Source: Curvibacter gracilis ATCC BAA-807 (GTDB taxonomy: Bacteria; Pseudomonadota; Gammaproteobacteria; Burkholderiales; Burkholderiaceae_C). Taken from it: 64,000 nt of DNA. Position numbers and translations under genes: made by a program. Below the pieces are notes generated by a model that saw only the letters and a program-made list of their open reading frames with translations, had not been told where the DNA came from and did not search any database. Below, piece after piece: positions 63,565-64,000 of this stretch. Numbering within the stretch: position 1 is the stretch's first letter; every line of letters begins with the position of its first letter. The DNA is taken from positions 62,001 through 126,000 of the forward strand of contig NZ_JADZ01000011.1 of NCBI RefSeq assembly GCF_000518645.1. The letters run 5' to 3'.

Positions 63565-64000
63565 ATGAACTCCCTGCCTCCCCTGCCTGCCGACTGGCGC
63601 CATCAACCCGGCCTGAGCGAACGCGTGGCCGACCTGCTGGCCCGCATGAGCCTGAACGACAAGATCGAACTGGTCAGCGGTGACCTCAACTACAACTTCG
63701 GCTTCTACAGCGCAGCCGTGCCCGGCCCGGGCCTGCCCGAGCTGACCATGGCCGACGGCCCCTGCGGCGTGCGCATCAACAACGGTGCCGTGCATGGGGG
63801 CCGCGCCACCGCCCTGCCCGCGCCCATCGCCCTGGCCGCCAGTTGGAACACCGAGCTGGCCCAACACTATGGCGATGTGCTGGGCCACGAGGCCCGCGCC
63901 AGCGGCCACAACGTGATCCTGGCGCCCGCGGTGGACATCGCGCGCGTGCCGGTGGGCGGGCGCACCTTTGAGTCCTTTGGCGAAGACCCGCTGCTCAACG
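63565..64000 (+). CDS. Glycoside hydrolase family 3 protein (5' part only)
   Basis: The first 145 residues of a GH3 enzyme, cut by the right edge. It starts at ATG 63565. Residues about 20-35 read VADLLARMSLNDKIEL, MADGPCGVR is the substrate-site GH3 signature, and RTFESFGEDPLL closes the visible part. The nucleophile Asp region lies beyond the window. It is probably a beta-glucosidase or similar exo-enzyme. No signal peptide is seen, so it may act in the cytosol after uptake by the adjacent MFS protein. Confidence 0.85.
   Translation, partial: MNSLPPLPADWRHQPGLSERVADLLARMSLNDKIELVSGDLNYNFGFYSAAVPGPGLPELTMADGPCGVRINNGAVHGGRATALPAPIALAASWNTELAQHYGDVLGHEARASGHNVILAPAVDIARVPVGGRTFESFGEDPLLN

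Overview
The window is GC-rich bacterial chromosome (about two thirds GC by eye), densely packed with genes on both strands and without any visible rRNA, tRNA, CRISPR array, insertion sequence or prophage. The gene content (BktB-type beta-ketothiolase, ScoAB CoA-transferase, ETF-ubiquinone oxidoreductase, DctPQM TRAP transporter, BPSS1780-type DUF2189 membrane protein, DUF2788 protein, lone CheZ, several chemoreceptors) points to a motile, aerobic Betaproteobacterium of the order Burkholderiales, probably near Comamonadaceae/Aquabacterium-type genera. That placement is inference from protein resemblance, not from a marker gene.

Layout. 1-8.2 kb: a nucleoside deaminase with a RutR-like TetR regulator (cut by the window edge), then a 722-residue FAD oxidoreductase, a zinc-ribbon/class III cyclase/STAND ATPase giant, and an MpaB-type (DUF2236) oxygenase. 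8.4-17.3 kb: ChaC, a MobA-like nucleotidyltransferase, ScoAB with a divergent PAS-LuxR regulator, a DUF1993 protein, two very short overlapping ORFs, an AhpD-like peroxidase-related enzyme with a PF10118 hydrolase, and an SDR/thioesterase pair divergent from etfD across a TetR-like operator. 17.5-25.2 kb: a TRAP transporter and the gcvTHP operon under a tandem glycine riboswitch. 25.2-26.3 kb: a VapBC45-like toxin-antitoxin pair. 26.4-33.7 kb: signal transduction (hybrid kinase; response regulator plus kinase) with a pseudouridine synthase, a flavin reductase and an SDR enzyme. 33.7-38.2 kb: a TonB-dependent receptor under a cobalamin riboswitch, divergent bktB, a periplasmic peroxiredoxin. 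38.3-44 kb: a ClsC-like phospholipase D lipoprotein, DUF2189/DUF2788 pair, universal stress protein with an FNR-like box, a 2OG-Fe dioxygenase, an unknown small protein and a Kv-type ion channel. 44-49.7 kb: two chemoreceptors and a fatty acyl-CoA ligase. 49.9-59.6 kb: HrpA helicase, FMN riboswitch with a stand-alone type II lumazine synthase (RibH2), ArgA, a TPR-SPINDLY glycosyltransferase, CheZ. 59.9-64 kb: OprD-like porin, exported histidine phosphatase, sugar-type MFS transporter and the start of a GH3 glycosidase.

Taken together, the genes describe a metabolism built on fatty acid/ketone-body and organic acid use (bktB, scoAB, acyl-CoA ligase, etfD, thioesterase, TRAP) with three different riboswitches controlling glycine, cobalamin and flavin genes. 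The less explained parts are the 1.2-8.2 kb oxidoreductase-cyclase-oxygenase neighbourhood, the tiny two-ORF operon at 12.3-12.6 kb facing an AhpD-like gene across a palindrome, and the kinase with a large insertion between its H and N boxes. No region could be proved to be a new system from sequence alone.
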